The notes beneath the pieces are model-generated. The model did not search any database. It was not told the origin of the DNA and saw only the letters and a program-made list of their open reading frames with translations. The position numbers were made by a program, and so were the translations under genes. Shown here in pieces: positions 52,654 to 61,677 of a DNA stretch of 64,000 bases; the first letter of the stretch is position 1, and every line of letters begins with the position of its first letter. The stretch comes from Comamonas fluminis (GTDB taxonomy: Bacteria > Pseudomonadota > Gammaproteobacteria > Burkholderiales > Burkholderiaceae_C): the NCBI RefSeq assembly GCF_019186805.1, contig NZ_CP066783.1:4415501-4479500 (forward strand), read 5' to 3'.

Positions 52654-55338
52654 ATGCGTTTTATTCGCCACCGCCTGTTCTGGACTGTTCTGATCATCCT
52701 GCTTGGCACGCTGCTGAGCATGCTGGCCGCCAGCCAGATTGCCCTGCGCACCTCGCTGCAGCAGGAGGGCCAGAGCGTGCAGCGCCAGCTCAATCTGTAC
52801 GCCCAGGCGCTGCTGCAGCGCATTGACCGCTACCGCACCCTGCCCGAGGTGCTGGCACTGGACGCCCAGCTCAAGGATGCGCTGAGCCACCCCTTGAGCG
52901 CCGTCGAAGTGGACCGCCTCAACCGCAAGCTGGAGCAGGCCAACGGCGCCAGCCAGGCCTCCACACTGACGCTGATTGACCTGCAGGGCAAAGCCATTGC
53001 CGCCAGCAACTGGCGCGACAGCCACAGCAATGTGGGCGAGGACTACAGCTTTCGCCCCTATGTGCAGCAGGCGCTGGCCAGCGGCTCGGGGCGCTTTTAC
53101 GGCATTGGCATGACCACCGGCGTGGCAGGCTATTTTCTGTCCAAGGCAATTTTCGCCAATGACGGCAAGGTGCTTGGGCTGATAGCTATCAAAATTGCAT
53201 TGCAGGAGCTGGAGAGCGAGTGGCAGATATCGCCCGACACCGTGCTGGCATCCGACTCTCACGGCGTGGTGTTTCTCGCCAGCAGCGATGCATGGCGCTA
53301 TCGGCTGCTGCACCCGCTGACAACGCTGGATCTGCAGGAGCTGGAGGCCACGCGCCAATATGCGGATCAGCGCCTGCAGCCGCTGCAATACCGCATAGAC
53401 CGCGTCACCAGCGACCACGCCCGGCTGACGCAGTTCAGCGAGCCACGCCTGCAGCGGCCCGTGCTCTGGCAAAGCCTGGCCCTGCCCGATCTGCAGTGGC
53501 AGCTGCACCTGCTGCACAACACCGACAGCAGCCTCACCGCCAGCCGCTGGGCCGGGCTGGCCGCCGCTGCACTATGGCTAGCCTTGTCCCTGCTGGTGCT
53601 GTTTGTACGCCAGCGCCAGCGCATGGCCACGCTGCGCCAGCGCAGCCGCCTGGAGCTGGAAACCGTGTTGCACCAGCACGCGCAGGAACTGCGCACCGCG
53701 CAGGACGGCATTGTGCAAGCCGCCAAGCAGGCGGATACCGGCCTCTCGCGCAGCCTGCAGCACTTGCCGCAAGGCGTGGTGGTGGTGGATTCGCACCTCA
53801 GGCTGGTGGCCTGGAATTCACGTTATGTGGAGCTGTTTCGCTACCCGCCAGAGCTGATGCGTGTGGGCCAGCCCATCGAAGTACTGATGCGCCACAACGC
53901 CCGGCGCGGCCTGCTGGGCAAGACGGATGTGGAGCAGGCCATTGCGCGCCGGCTAGAACATCTGCGCAATGGCAACCAGCACCTGCACGAAAGCGCCAAG
54001 GGCGATGGCACGGTGCTGGAAATTCGCGGCAACCCGCTGCCCGATGGCGGCTTTGTCACCAGCTACGCCGACATCACCAGCTACAAAAATGCCGCGCGGG
54101 AACTGCGCTCCTTGGCCGATACGCTGGAGCAGCGCGTGGCCGAGCGCACCAGCGACCTGGACGCCGCACGCCGCGAGGCCGAGCGCGCCAACCGCTACAA
54201 GACCCGCTTTGTCGCATCTGCCGTGCACGACTTGCTGCAGCCGCTGAACGCAGCACGCATCTTCACCAGCCTGCTGCCCGGCTATCTGCAAGATGACGAA
54301 AGCCGCCAGCTGGTGCAGCGTGTGGACAAGGCGCTGGCTTCGCAGGACGCCATCCTCACCAGCCTGCTGGACATCTCGCGCATGGAATCCGGCCAGCTCG
54401 AAGTCCATATCCGTGACTTTGCCCTCAGCTCGCTGCTGGAGATCGTGCACAACAACTTCGCGCTGCAGGCCCAGAGCGAGGGACTGACGCTGCGCTGCAT
54501 TCCCAGCCAGCTCATCGTGCGCAGCGATGAGGCTCTGCTGCGCCGCATCTTGCAGAACTTTGTCTCCAACGCCATCCGCTACACCCGCAAAGGCCGCATC
54601 GTCGTCGGCTGCCGCCGCATGGGAGAGCATGTGCGCATCGAAGTGCACGACCAGGGCCCCGGCATCCCGCCCGGTCTGCAAAAAGAGGTGTTCGAAGAGT
54701 TCCGCCGCCTGGACGAAGGCCATGCCGACGACCGTGGAACCGGCCTGGGGCTAGCCATTGTGGAGCGTCTGGGCAAGCTGCTGGGCCATGAAATCGGCCT
54801 GCGCTCGCACATGGGCAAGGGCACGGTCTTCTGGGTCGTCGTCCCCCTGGGTCAGGCCACGGCCATGGTGCCTGCATCGCAGGAGCCCTCACCCAGCGCC
54901 CGCAGCGACAGCCCCCTGCATGGCGGCACCGTCTGGTATGTGGAAGACGACCCGGCCACCCGCGACGCCACCTGCGCCCTGCTGCAGCGCTGGGGCTGCG
55001 AAGTGCCGCTGGCCGCCAACGCCCCCGAAGCCCTGGCACACGCCGCGCCCGGCAATGCCCCGCAACTGGTGCTGCTGGACGTGCACCTGGGCCAGCTCTA
55101 CGGCCCCGAGGTCTATACCCAGCTGTGCGAACGCTGGGGCCAGCAGCCGCCAGTCATTCTGCTCACCGCCGAAGGTGACAGCACCCTGCGCCGCCAGGCC
55201 GCCGAGCGCGGCTGGGGCTTTCTGGCCAAGCCCGTGCGGCCACCGGCGCTGCGGGCGCTGATGAGCCAGACGTTTTTGCGCGGGCAAGAGGCAAGTCAGC
55301 CCAGCAAGGAACCTCCCGCAGAAAATAGCAATCGCTGA
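52654..55338 (+). CDS. Hybrid sensor histidine kinase with dCache, PAS and receiver domains
   Basis: 894 residues. N-terminal helix (about 8-28); double-Cache periplasmic domain (TLTLIDLQGKAIAASNWRDS, AGYFLSKAIFANDGKVLGLI) resembling that of the dicarboxylate sensor DctB; second helix near 300-320; PAS_7-type domain (LPQGVVVVDSHLRLVAWNSR); DHp helix with His525 in ASAVHDLLQPLNAARIF; HATPase with GLGLAIVERLGKLLG; and a C-terminal receiver domain with phospho-acceptor Asp809 (LVLLDVHLG) and GFLAKPV. The HDLxQPLNAA signature is that of NahK/MxtR-like hybrid kinases. Its divergent neighbour dctA suggests it senses C4-dicarboxylates; the receiver may be an internal phosphate sink. Codons near 53178 lie in a short family II-like sequence. 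Confidence 0.88.
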   Translation: MRFIRHRLFWTVLIILLGTLLSMLAASQIALRTSLQQEGQSVQRQLNLYAQALLQRIDRYRTLPEVLALDAQLKDALSHPLSAVEVDRLNRKLEQANGASQASTLTLIDLQGKAIAASNWRDSHSNVGEDYSFRPYVQQALASGSGRFYGIGMTTGVAGYFLSKAIFANDGKVLGLIAIKIALQELESEWQISPDTVLASDSHGVVFLASSDAWRYRLLHPLTTLDLQELEATRQYADQRLQPLQYRIDRVTSDHARLTQFSEPRLQRPVLWQSLALPDLQWQLHLLHNTDSSLTASRWAGLAAAALWLALSLLVLFVRQRQRMATLRQRSRLELETVLHQHAQELRTAQDGIVQAAKQADTGLSRSLQHLPQGVVVVDSHLRLVAWNSRYVELFRYPPELMRVGQPIEVLMRHNARRGLLGKTDVEQAIARRLEHLRNGNQHLHESAKGDGTVLEIRGNPLPDGGFVTSYADITSYKNAARELRSLADTLEQRVAERTSDLDAARREAERANRYKTRFVASAVHDLLQPLNAARIFTSLLPGYLQDDESRQLVQRVDKALASQDAILTSLLDISRMESGQLEVHIRDFALSSLLEIVHNNFALQAQSEGLTLRCIPSQLIVRSDEALLRRILQNFVSNAIRYTRKGRIVVGCRRMGEHVRIEVHDQGPGIPPGLQKEVFEEFRRLDEGHADDRGTGLGLAIVERLGKLLGHEIGLRSHMGKGTVFWVVVPLGQATAMVPASQEPSPSARSDSPLHGGTVWYVEDDPATRDATCALLQRWGCEVPLAANAPEALAHAAPGNAPQLVLLDVHLGQLYGPEVYTQLCERWGQQPPVILLTAEGDSTLRRQAAERGWGFLAKPVRPPALRALMSQTFLRGQEASQPSKEPPAENSNR

Positions 55339-55638
55339 TGGATTGTGCCTCTAGCGCACGATGGACAAGCGCATCGCGCTATCAAATCAAAAGCATCCTC
55401 CACGCACTCTTCTTTTGAGGCTGGCCGGTTGCATCCGCAAAGAACGGTTGCCGCCTGCGGGGGGGGACGGCACTACACCAAGTCACCCCCATTCGCAACG
55501 CGAGTGACCGCTAGTTCTCAACAGCTCTCCCATGGGCTGCCATGGAGCGCCTTCTAAAATGTATCTTCTTGAAACAACTGCGCCGTCTTGCCTGCGACCT
55601 CTTGTACCAGGTTGCAAACCACACAACGGCCTCTCTCC
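55339..55638. other. 300-base region without a gene
   Basis: I see no supported coding frame. It contains a G-run (55460-55467), a CGCATCGCGCTATCAAATCA string that may be a decayed family II unit, and no convincing terminator for the kinase gene. Confidence 0.4.
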
Positions 55639-56214
55639 ATGAAGACTCAAGTGCGAAACGCATCCTGGCGCTATTGCGCATTGGCATTGATCTCTGCAGC
55701 CGCACTGACTGGCTGCGAAACCATCTCTCAGCAGCCTGCTGCCCCACAGGGTGCGCCGTCCCGCGCCCCGGCAGTCAGCCCGCCAGCCAGCGCACCGGCA
55801 CCAACTGCGGCAGCACCATTCAGCGGCCCAATCCCGCTGCAAACCTATGCCTCATATCTGTCTTACGGAATTGCTTTTTCATACCAGCTGCAACCTGGTG
55901 GCAAGCTCATCTTCCGTGACTACAACGAAGGCAAACTGGTAGAGCGCCGCAACGGCACCTGGACGCAAACGGGCAACCGCATCACGCTGTCCCTTCCCCG
56001 CGCCAAGTCCCAAAAGGCACTCAGCTATGTTTACGAATACCGTAATGAGTTGCGCTCTCCAGACCCCGACTTTGAAGGTTGCAGGCAATTCGCTCCCGGC
56101 CTCTACCCCATCAGCGACAACGGCAAGCCCATCAAGAAAGAGTTCTTCACGGCCTTGTTCCTCTGGCCAGACCGTTACACCCTGGCCAAAGGCCCCTGCC
56201 TGTCGCGGCGCTGA
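55639..56214 (+). CDS. Small predicted outer-membrane lipoprotein
   Basis: 191 residues from ATG 55639. The signal peptide ends in a lipobox (AAALTGC, Cys near residue 22). A Pro/Ala/Ser-rich linker (residues 29-60) follows, then a compact domain with GIAFSYQLQPGGKLIFRDYN and EGKLVERRNGTWTQTGNRIT, resembling a small beta-sheet fold. No family name is recognised. It lies between the hybrid kinase and the LuxR-type regulator but shows no sequence link to either. Confidence 0.72.
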   Translation: MKTQVRNASWRYCALALISAAALTGCETISQQPAAPQGAPSRAPAVSPPASAPAPTAAAPFSGPIPLQTYASYLSYGIAFSYQLQPGGKLIFRDYNEGKLVERRNGTWTQTGNRITLSLPRAKSQKALSYVYEYRNELRSPDPDFEGCRQFAPGLYPISDNGKPIKKEFFTALFLWPDRYTLAKGPCLSRR

Positions 56215-56324
56215 GACAGCTTCAACCTGAAAGGGTACGAACCATTTGCATCAGCAGCAACGCCGATTGCGCAGGAAAGCACCTTTGACAATCGCCGCCT
56301 CGGTGTCGAGGGGCGTCAGAGTCG

Positions 56325-56963
56325 TCACACCTCATGATCGTTTTCCAGGCTCTTGACCAGCACCGCAGCCTGGGTGCGTGAATAACATTCGAGCTTTTTG
56401 AGAATCGCCGTCACATGCACTTTGACGGTGTTTTCAGCTAGGCCCAGTTCGTGCGCGATCTGCTTGTTGAGCAAGCCATCGGCAATGCACAGCAGCACAC
56501 GGAACTGCTGGGGTGTGAGCTGGGCCAAGCGTGCAGCCAGCGCCGCATCAGCCTCAGATCGCTCTGCCACCATCGATGGGAAGCTGATGTCTCCATTGAG
56601 CACATCATCAATGGCGGCGCTCATGTCTTCGGCCGCGGCCGACTTGGAAATAAATCCCGCCGCGCCAAACTGCTGGGCGCGGCGAATAATGCGCGGATCA
56701 TCGTTAGACGAAATGATGATGACCGGCACCTGTGCATATTCCCCGCGCAGATGCAGTAGCGAGGAAAAGCCACGTGCGCCGGGCATGGCCAAGTCCAGCA
56801 GCACCAGCTCTATCTCCGGATGCTCCTGCATGGCTGCACCCACCGTCTGGGCGCTGGCGGCCTCAACAATGCGGAACTGCGGAAAGCGGTCGTGCAGTAC
56901 CTGAATCAGCGCTGCGCGAAACAGCGGATGATCGTCAGCAACGAGAAGAGTGGGGGCAGACAT
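56325..56963 (-). CDS. LuxR/NarL-type response regulator, probable partner of the hybrid kinase
   Basis: 212 residues. The receiver domain has LVADDHPLFRA, phospho-acceptor Asp in VLLDLAMPGARG and Thr/Ser-Lys residues VIIISSN and GFISKSA. The C-terminal HTH is LTPQQFRVLLCIADGLLNKQ, then AENTVKVHVTAILKKLECYS. Such regulators commonly work with NahK/MxtR-like kinases. It lies convergent to the kinase with the lipoprotein between, 1 kb away, and is the only response regulator gene close enough to be the partner. Confidence 0.88.
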   Translation of the reverse strand: MSAPTLLVADDHPLFRAALIQVLHDRFPQFRIVEAASAQTVGAAMQEHPEIELVLLDLAMPGARGFSSLLHLRGEYAQVPVIIISSNDDPRIIRRAQQFGAAGFISKSAAAEDMSAAIDDVLNGDISFPSMVAERSEADAALAARLAQLTPQQFRVLLCIADGLLNKQIAHELGLAENTVKVHVTAILKKLECYSRTQAAVLVKSLENDHEV

Positions 56964-57011
56964 GGGCCGAGTCTGCCATGCCAGCGCTTTACCGGGGGCG
57001 AGCGAGGATTC

Positions 57012-57890
57012 TCACGACTGCGCTCTGAAACCCAGACTGGCGCTAACCGTACGCGCCTCGGCACACAAGGCCTGGGCCACAGCGCCCTGCGGGTCAGGGT
57101 CGAAGCCGCCGCTGGCCCCCAGCGCGCACAGCACGGCCACCACATGACCGGTGTAGTCGTACAGCGGCGCAGCCACGGCGCTGATACCTGGCAAATTGGT
57201 GTCTCGTATGGAGGCGCAGCCAGCCGCACGAATCTCGGCCTGCAACTGCTCCAAGGGCTTTTTGCCGGGAAGCTGGGCGCGACGTGAAGGGCTGGCCTGG
57301 GCCAGTTCCTGCTGCACCAGGCTTTCGACTTGCGGGCTGCTGTCCATAAACGCCAGGAAAGCTCTGCCCGTCGCCGACCAGAGCATGGACATGACCGAGC
57401 CCACGCGCACATTGACGGTGACCGGCAAGCTGGGTTCCTCAAAGCGAACAATCACCGGCCCCATATTGCCCATGACGGCCACAAAGCTGGTGACCTGCAA
57501 GGCTTCTCGCAAATGAATGAGAGCAGGCTCGGCCACCCGTATCGGGTCGCACTGGCGCATGGCCGCCAGCCCCACGCGAATGGCTTCGCTGCCCAGCGCG
57601 TACTGCGTGCCACCACGGTCTTGCTCCACCAGCCCCTCAGCCATCAGGCTGGCCAGATAGCGGTGCACCTTGGCCGGACTTTCATCAACGGCTGCGCCAA
57701 TGGCCGTCAAGCTGGCCCGCCCGCCTAGATTGGCCAGCGCCTTGAGCACGGCCAGACAGGTCTCCGCCGCCTGCACGCGCTGACGGCGCTGATCCGACGC
57801 GGGCTGACTCTCTTCAATCACAGCGCTATCTGCCACTTGAAAGACGGCAGATTTCGATGCTTTAGAGGCGGTTGTTTTATCAATTTTCAT
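57012..57890 (-). CDS. IclR-family transcriptional regulator
   Basis: 292 residues. A 35-residue extension (KTTASKASKSAVFQVADSAV) precedes the IclR winged helix (AETCLAVLKALANLGGRASL, ESPAKVHRYLASLMAEGLVE) and the GAF-like effector domain (MGPVIVRFEEPSLPVTVNVR, ISAVAAPLYDYTGHVVAVLC). It diverges from the Bug binding-protein gene over 197 bases, the common layout for an IclR regulator of aromatic or carboxylate uptake. Codon 1 lies in a CATAGCTG sequence that may be a fragment of family II repeat. The effector is unknown. Confidence 0.9.
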   Translation of the reverse strand: MKIDKTTASKASKSAVFQVADSAVIEESQPASDQRRQRVQAAETCLAVLKALANLGGRASLTAIGAAVDESPAKVHRYLASLMAEGLVEQDRGGTQYALGSEAIRVGLAAMRQCDPIRVAEPALIHLREALQVTSFVAVMGNMGPVIVRFEEPSLPVTVNVRVGSVMSMLWSATGRAFLAFMDSSPQVESLVQQELAQASPSRRAQLPGKKPLEQLQAEIRAAGCASIRDTNLPGISAVAAPLYDYTGHVVAVLCALGASGGFDPDPQGAVAQALCAEARTVSASLGFRAQS

Positions 57891-57976
57891 AGCTGATTAC
57901 GTATGAATGACCTAGGCAGAAGGCCATTTTCATTGAAATTCTTATCGCAGTCTGGGGAAATCCCTTGAGTCAAAAT

Positions 57977-58001
57977 TACGCTATGCGTATAAAAATTACG
58001 C
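57977..58001. promoter_or_regulatory. Candidate IclR operator
   Basis: TACGCTATGCGTA is a perfect 13-base palindrome with an odd centre (57977-57989); a further half-site TTACGC follows at 57996. Both lie in the shared IclR/Bug intergenic region, about 90 bases before the Bug gene. Confidence 0.5.
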
Positions 58002-58087
58002 AAATCAATAAAGCGTATTTGAGCGCATTCACCGCAGGTCTTGCACCTCGGATACCCGCAAACAACACCCGCCAAGGAGACAACCCG

Positions 58088-59074
58088 ATGAACAAACGCC
58101 TTTTCACCGCCTCGGTTCTGGCCACCAGCATGCTCTGGCTGGCTAGCGCCCCCACAGCCGCAGTGGCACAAGACAAGTTCCCCGCCAAGAGCGTGCGCTG
58201 GATCGTGCCCTATGCAGCAGGCGGTGGCTCGGACTTTCTGGCCCGCACCATTGGCCAGGCCTGGAGCGCCCAGGTGCATCAGCCCGTCGTGGTGGACAAC
58301 CGTCCGGGCGGCAACACCGCGATTGGCGCATCGGAAACCGCACGCGCACCGGCTGATGGTTACACCATTGTTTCGGCCGACAACGGCACGCTGATCTTCA
58401 ACCCCGTGCTCTATAAAAACCTGAGCTACAACCCCAGCAAGGACCTGACCCCGGTCACGCTGATGGGGCGCTTCCCCATGATTTTGGTGGCCGGCCCCGG
58501 TGAAAAAGCCAAGACCGCCAAGGAGTTCATTGCCGAAGTCAAGGCCAGCAAGGACGGCGTGAACTACGCCTCTGCCGGTGCAGGCAGCCCCCACCATCTG
58601 GCCATGGAATTGCTCAAGAGCGAAGCCGGCCTGAAGCTGACCCACGCTCCCTATCGCGGTGCGGCCCCCGCACTGGCCGATGTGGCGGGCGGCCAGATCC
58701 CTGTGATGATGGTGGACATGGCCGCTGGCGCCGGTTTCATCAAGGGCGGCAAGGTGCGCCCCCTGGCCGTAGCCAACGCCACGCGCCTGCCGCAACTGCC
58801 CGATGTGCCGACCTTTGCTGAACTGGGCCTGCCCAGCGTACAAGCCGCTGCACTGGTCGGCATGGTCGCCCCGGCCAAGACGCCTGCCCCCATCATCGCA
58901 GCGCTCAACAAGCAAGTGGTGGCAGCCATCAACGAGCCAGCCGTCAAGCAAAAGCTGATCGACTTTGGCGTCGAGCCCGTGGGCAATACGCCAGAGCAGT
59001 TCCAGGCCCTGATCAACAGCGAAAGCACACGCTGGCACAAGCTCATCAAAGACTTGAACATTACGCTGGATTAA
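58088..59074 (+). CDS. Bug/TctC-type periplasmic solute-binding protein
   Basis: 328 residues from ATG 58088, with AAGGAGA eight bases upstream. A signal peptide (RLFTASVLATSMLWLASAPT) is cut near Ala-Gln-Asp. The family marks are SVRWIVPYAAGGGSDFLART, VVVDNRPGGNTAIGASETAR and YASAGAGSPHHLAMELL. Such proteins deliver carboxylates or aromatic acids to tripartite tricarboxylate transporters. No tctA/tctB is adjacent, as is typical of the many orphan Bug genes in Comamonadaceae. A family I repeat begins six bases after the stop. Confidence 0.93.
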   Translation: MNKRLFTASVLATSMLWLASAPTAAVAQDKFPAKSVRWIVPYAAGGGSDFLARTIGQAWSAQVHQPVVVDNRPGGNTAIGASETARAPADGYTIVSADNGTLIFNPVLYKNLSYNPSKDLTPVTLMGRFPMILVAGPGEKAKTAKEFIAEVKASKDGVNYASAGAGSPHHLAMELLKSEAGLKLTHAPYRGAAPALADVAGGQIPVMMVDMAAGAGFIKGGKVRPLAVANATRLPQLPDVPTFAELGLPSVQAAALVGMVAPAKTPAPIIAALNKQVVAAINEPAVKQKLIDFGVEPVGNTPEQFQALINSESTRWHKLIKDLNITLD

Positions 59075-59080
59075 ATAGCT

Positions 59081-59168
59081 CCCCCTGAGTCGCTTCGCGC
59101 CTTCCCCTAGCCGGGCGCCCCCAGGGGCGACAGCCTCGCGGCGAGGCGGCTCTTGCTTGCTGTCCCTC
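59081..59168 (+). repeat. Dispersed repeat family I, copy D (after the Bug gene)
   Basis: CCCCCTGAGTCGCTTCGCGC, then CTTCCCCTAGCCGGGCGCCC and GCCTCGCGGCGAGGCGGCTC. The following stretch to 59314 holds no gene but two further hairpins: AACAACTG/CAGTTGTT and GCAGAGG/CCTCTGC. Confidence 0.82.
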
Positions 59169-59314
59169 GTCTTAAGACAGGGGGCCGCTAACAACTGCCA
59201 TGCAGTTGTTCAACACATGGATTTGAAAAGCAGAGGCTGGCGGCAGGCCGCCTCTGCACTCTGTTGTGATGGCAAGCCCGCCATCGCCCTGCCACCCGAG
59301 TTAGCGAGAGAGTC

Positions 59315-61666
59315 ATGACTGTTTCCACCGCCGCACGTTGCCCCATCGATCACAGCCAGTTCACCCAACCCACTGACGCCAAAGGCCCGACCGGCTGCCC
59401 CATCAGCCATGGCGCTGCCGCTTTCGATCCGTTTGGTGATGGCTACCAGCAAGACCCGCCCGAATATGTGCGCTGGGCACGCGAGCAGGAGCCTGTGTTC
59501 TACAGCCCGCAACTGGGCTACTGGGTGGTGGCACGCTTTGACGACATCAAGGCGATTTTTCGCGACAACATCACCTTCAGCCCCTCCATTGCGCTGGAGA
59601 AAATCACACCTACCGGCGACGAAGCCAACGCAGTACTGGCCAGCTATGGCTTTGCACTGAACCGCACGCTGGTCAACGAGGACGAGCCTGCCCATATGCC
59701 GCGCCGCCGTGCGCTGATGGAGCCGTTCACGCCCGAAGCGCTCAAACACCACGAGCCCATGGTGCGCAAGCTGGCGCGCGAATATGTGGACCGCTTCATC
59801 AACGATGGCCGCGCCGATCTGGTCGACCAGATGCTGTGGGAAGTGCCACTCACCGTCGCCATGCACTTCCTGGGCGTGCCCGAGGACGATATGGACGCGC
59901 TGCGCGAATACAGCATTGCCCACACCGTCAACACCTGGGGCCGCCCCAAAACCGAAGAGCAGGTGGCCGTGGCCCATGCCGTGGGCAACTTCTGGCAATA
60001 CGCGGGCAAGGTGCTGGACAAAATGCGTGCCAACCCCGAGGCCGATGGCTGGATGCAGTACGGTATCCGCAAGCAAAAGGAAATGCCCGAAGTCGTCACC
60101 GACTCCTATCTGCATTCCATGATGATGGCCGGCATCGTCGCCGCGCACGAAACCACGGCCAACGCCACAGCCAATGCGATCAAGCTGCTGCTGCAGCACC
60201 CCAAGGTCTGGCAGGAAATCTGCGACGACCCTTCGCTGATTCCCAATGCCGTGGAGGAATGCCTGCGCCACAACGGCTCGGTCGCTGCATGGCGACGCCT
60301 GGCCACCAAGGATGTGGTGATTGGCGGCCAGGCAATTCCCGCTGGCAGCAAGCTGCTGATCGTCACCTCCTCGGCCAACCATGACGAGCAGCATTTTGTG
60401 GATGCCGACCTGTTCGACATTCACCGCGACAACGCCAGCGACCACCTGACCTTTGGCTATGGCTCACACCAGTGCATGGGCAAGAACCTGGCGCGCATGG
60501 AGATGCAAATCTTCCTGGAAGAATTCACACGCCGCATGCCGCATATGAAGCTGGCCGAGCAAACCTTCAGCTATGTGCCCAATACCTCCTTCCGCGGCCC
60601 CGAGCATCTGTGGGTTCAATGGGATGTGAACCAGAACCCCGAGCGCAGCAACCCAGCGGTGCTGCAAGCCCAACAGCCCGTGCGCATTGGCGAATCGTCC
60701 CAAGGCGGCGTAAGCCGCAGCATGCTGGTGGACAGCGCCGAGCTGATTGCGCAAGATGTGCTGCGCGTGCGCCTCAAAGCGCCCGATGGGCGCGATCTGC
60801 CGCGCTGGACACCCGGCTCGCACATTGATCTGCAATGCGGCGACACCGGTATCTCGCGCCAGTATTCGCTGTGCGGCGACCCAACCCAAGCCGATGTGTA
60901 TGAGGTCGCCGTGCTGCGCGAAGAAGCCAGCCGTGGCGGCTCGGCCTGGGTGCACAGCGCACTTCAGCCTGGGATAAAAGTACAGATGCGCGGCCCGCGC
61001 AATCACTTCAAGCTTGATGAAACAGCAAAGCACCTGATTCTGGTGGCTGGCGGCATAGGCATCACGCCCATTGCCGCCATGGCTGCCCGCGCCAAGGCGC
61101 TGGGAATTTCCTATGAAATTCACTACAGCTGTAGCCAGCGCCAGCGCATGGCGCTGCTGAATGCATTGCAGGCTCTGCATGGCGACAAGCTGCACACCTA
61201 TGTGGGCGCGGAAGGCCAGCGTGCCGACTACTTTGCCCTGCTGGCCACCGCCCAGCCCGGTGCACAAATCTATGCCTGCGGCCCGCAGCGCATGCTGGAC
61301 GGGCTGGAGCAGGCCAGCAGCCACTGGCCCGAGGACAGCCTGCGCGTGGAGCATTTCTCCAGCACCCTTGGCGCCCTGGACCCCAGCAAGGAGCATGGCT
61401 TCGAGGTGGAACTGCGCGAGTCAGGCATCACGCTGCAGGTGCGCAATGACGAAACCCTGCTCGACGCGCTTCGAGGCGCCAATATCGATGTTGAATGCGA
61501 TTGCCGCGAAGGTCTGTGCGGCTCCTGCGAAGTACAGGTGATCGAGGGCGATATCGACCACCGCGACATGGTGCTGACCCGCGCCGAACGCGCGGCCTGC
61601 ACCAAGATGATGAGCTGCTGCTCTCGCGCCAGAAACGCAGAACAAAAAATCGTGCTGGCCCTGTAA
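59315..61666 (+). CDS. Self-sufficient cytochrome P450 of CYP116B type (P450-FMN-NAD(P)H-2Fe-2S fusion)
   Basis: 783 residues. Residues 1-435 are a P450: I-helix AGIVAAHETT (272-281), K-helix ExxR (315-318) and the haem loop FGYGSHQC (ligand Cys387). Residues 455-680 are a phthalate-dioxygenase-reductase type module: FMN site RQYSLCG (514-520), NAD(P)H loop GGIGITP (578-584) and CGPQRML. The C-terminal 85 residues are a plant-type ferredoxin (CDCREGLCGSC, with further Cys in MMSCCS). This order defines CYP116B monooxygenases, which hydroxylate without separate redox partners. The substrate is unknown. It lies downstream of the Bug gene and a repeat, and is convergent with ureD. Confidence 0.93.
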   Translation: MTVSTAARCPIDHSQFTQPTDAKGPTGCPISHGAAAFDPFGDGYQQDPPEYVRWAREQEPVFYSPQLGYWVVARFDDIKAIFRDNITFSPSIALEKITPTGDEANAVLASYGFALNRTLVNEDEPAHMPRRRALMEPFTPEALKHHEPMVRKLAREYVDRFINDGRADLVDQMLWEVPLTVAMHFLGVPEDDMDALREYSIAHTVNTWGRPKTEEQVAVAHAVGNFWQYAGKVLDKMRANPEADGWMQYGIRKQKEMPEVVTDSYLHSMMMAGIVAAHETTANATANAIKLLLQHPKVWQEICDDPSLIPNAVEECLRHNGSVAAWRRLATKDVVIGGQAIPAGSKLLIVTSSANHDEQHFVDADLFDIHRDNASDHLTFGYGSHQCMGKNLARMEMQIFLEEFTRRMPHMKLAEQTFSYVPNTSFRGPEHLWVQWDVNQNPERSNPAVLQAQQPVRIGESSQGGVSRSMLVDSAELIAQDVLRVRLKAPDGRDLPRWTPGSHIDLQCGDTGISRQYSLCGDPTQADVYEVAVLREEASRGGSAWVHSALQPGIKVQMRGPRNHFKLDETAKHLILVAGGIGITPIAAMAARAKALGISYEIHYSCSQRQRMALLNALQALHGDKLHTYVGAEGQRADYFALLATAQPGAQIYACGPQRMLDGLEQASSHWPEDSLRVEHFSSTLGALDPSKEHGFEVELRESGITLQVRNDETLLDALRGANIDVECDCREGLCGSCEVQVIEGDIDHRDMVLTRAERAACTKMMSCCSRARNAEQKIVLAL

Positions 61667-61677
61667 GCCTCGGCAAC

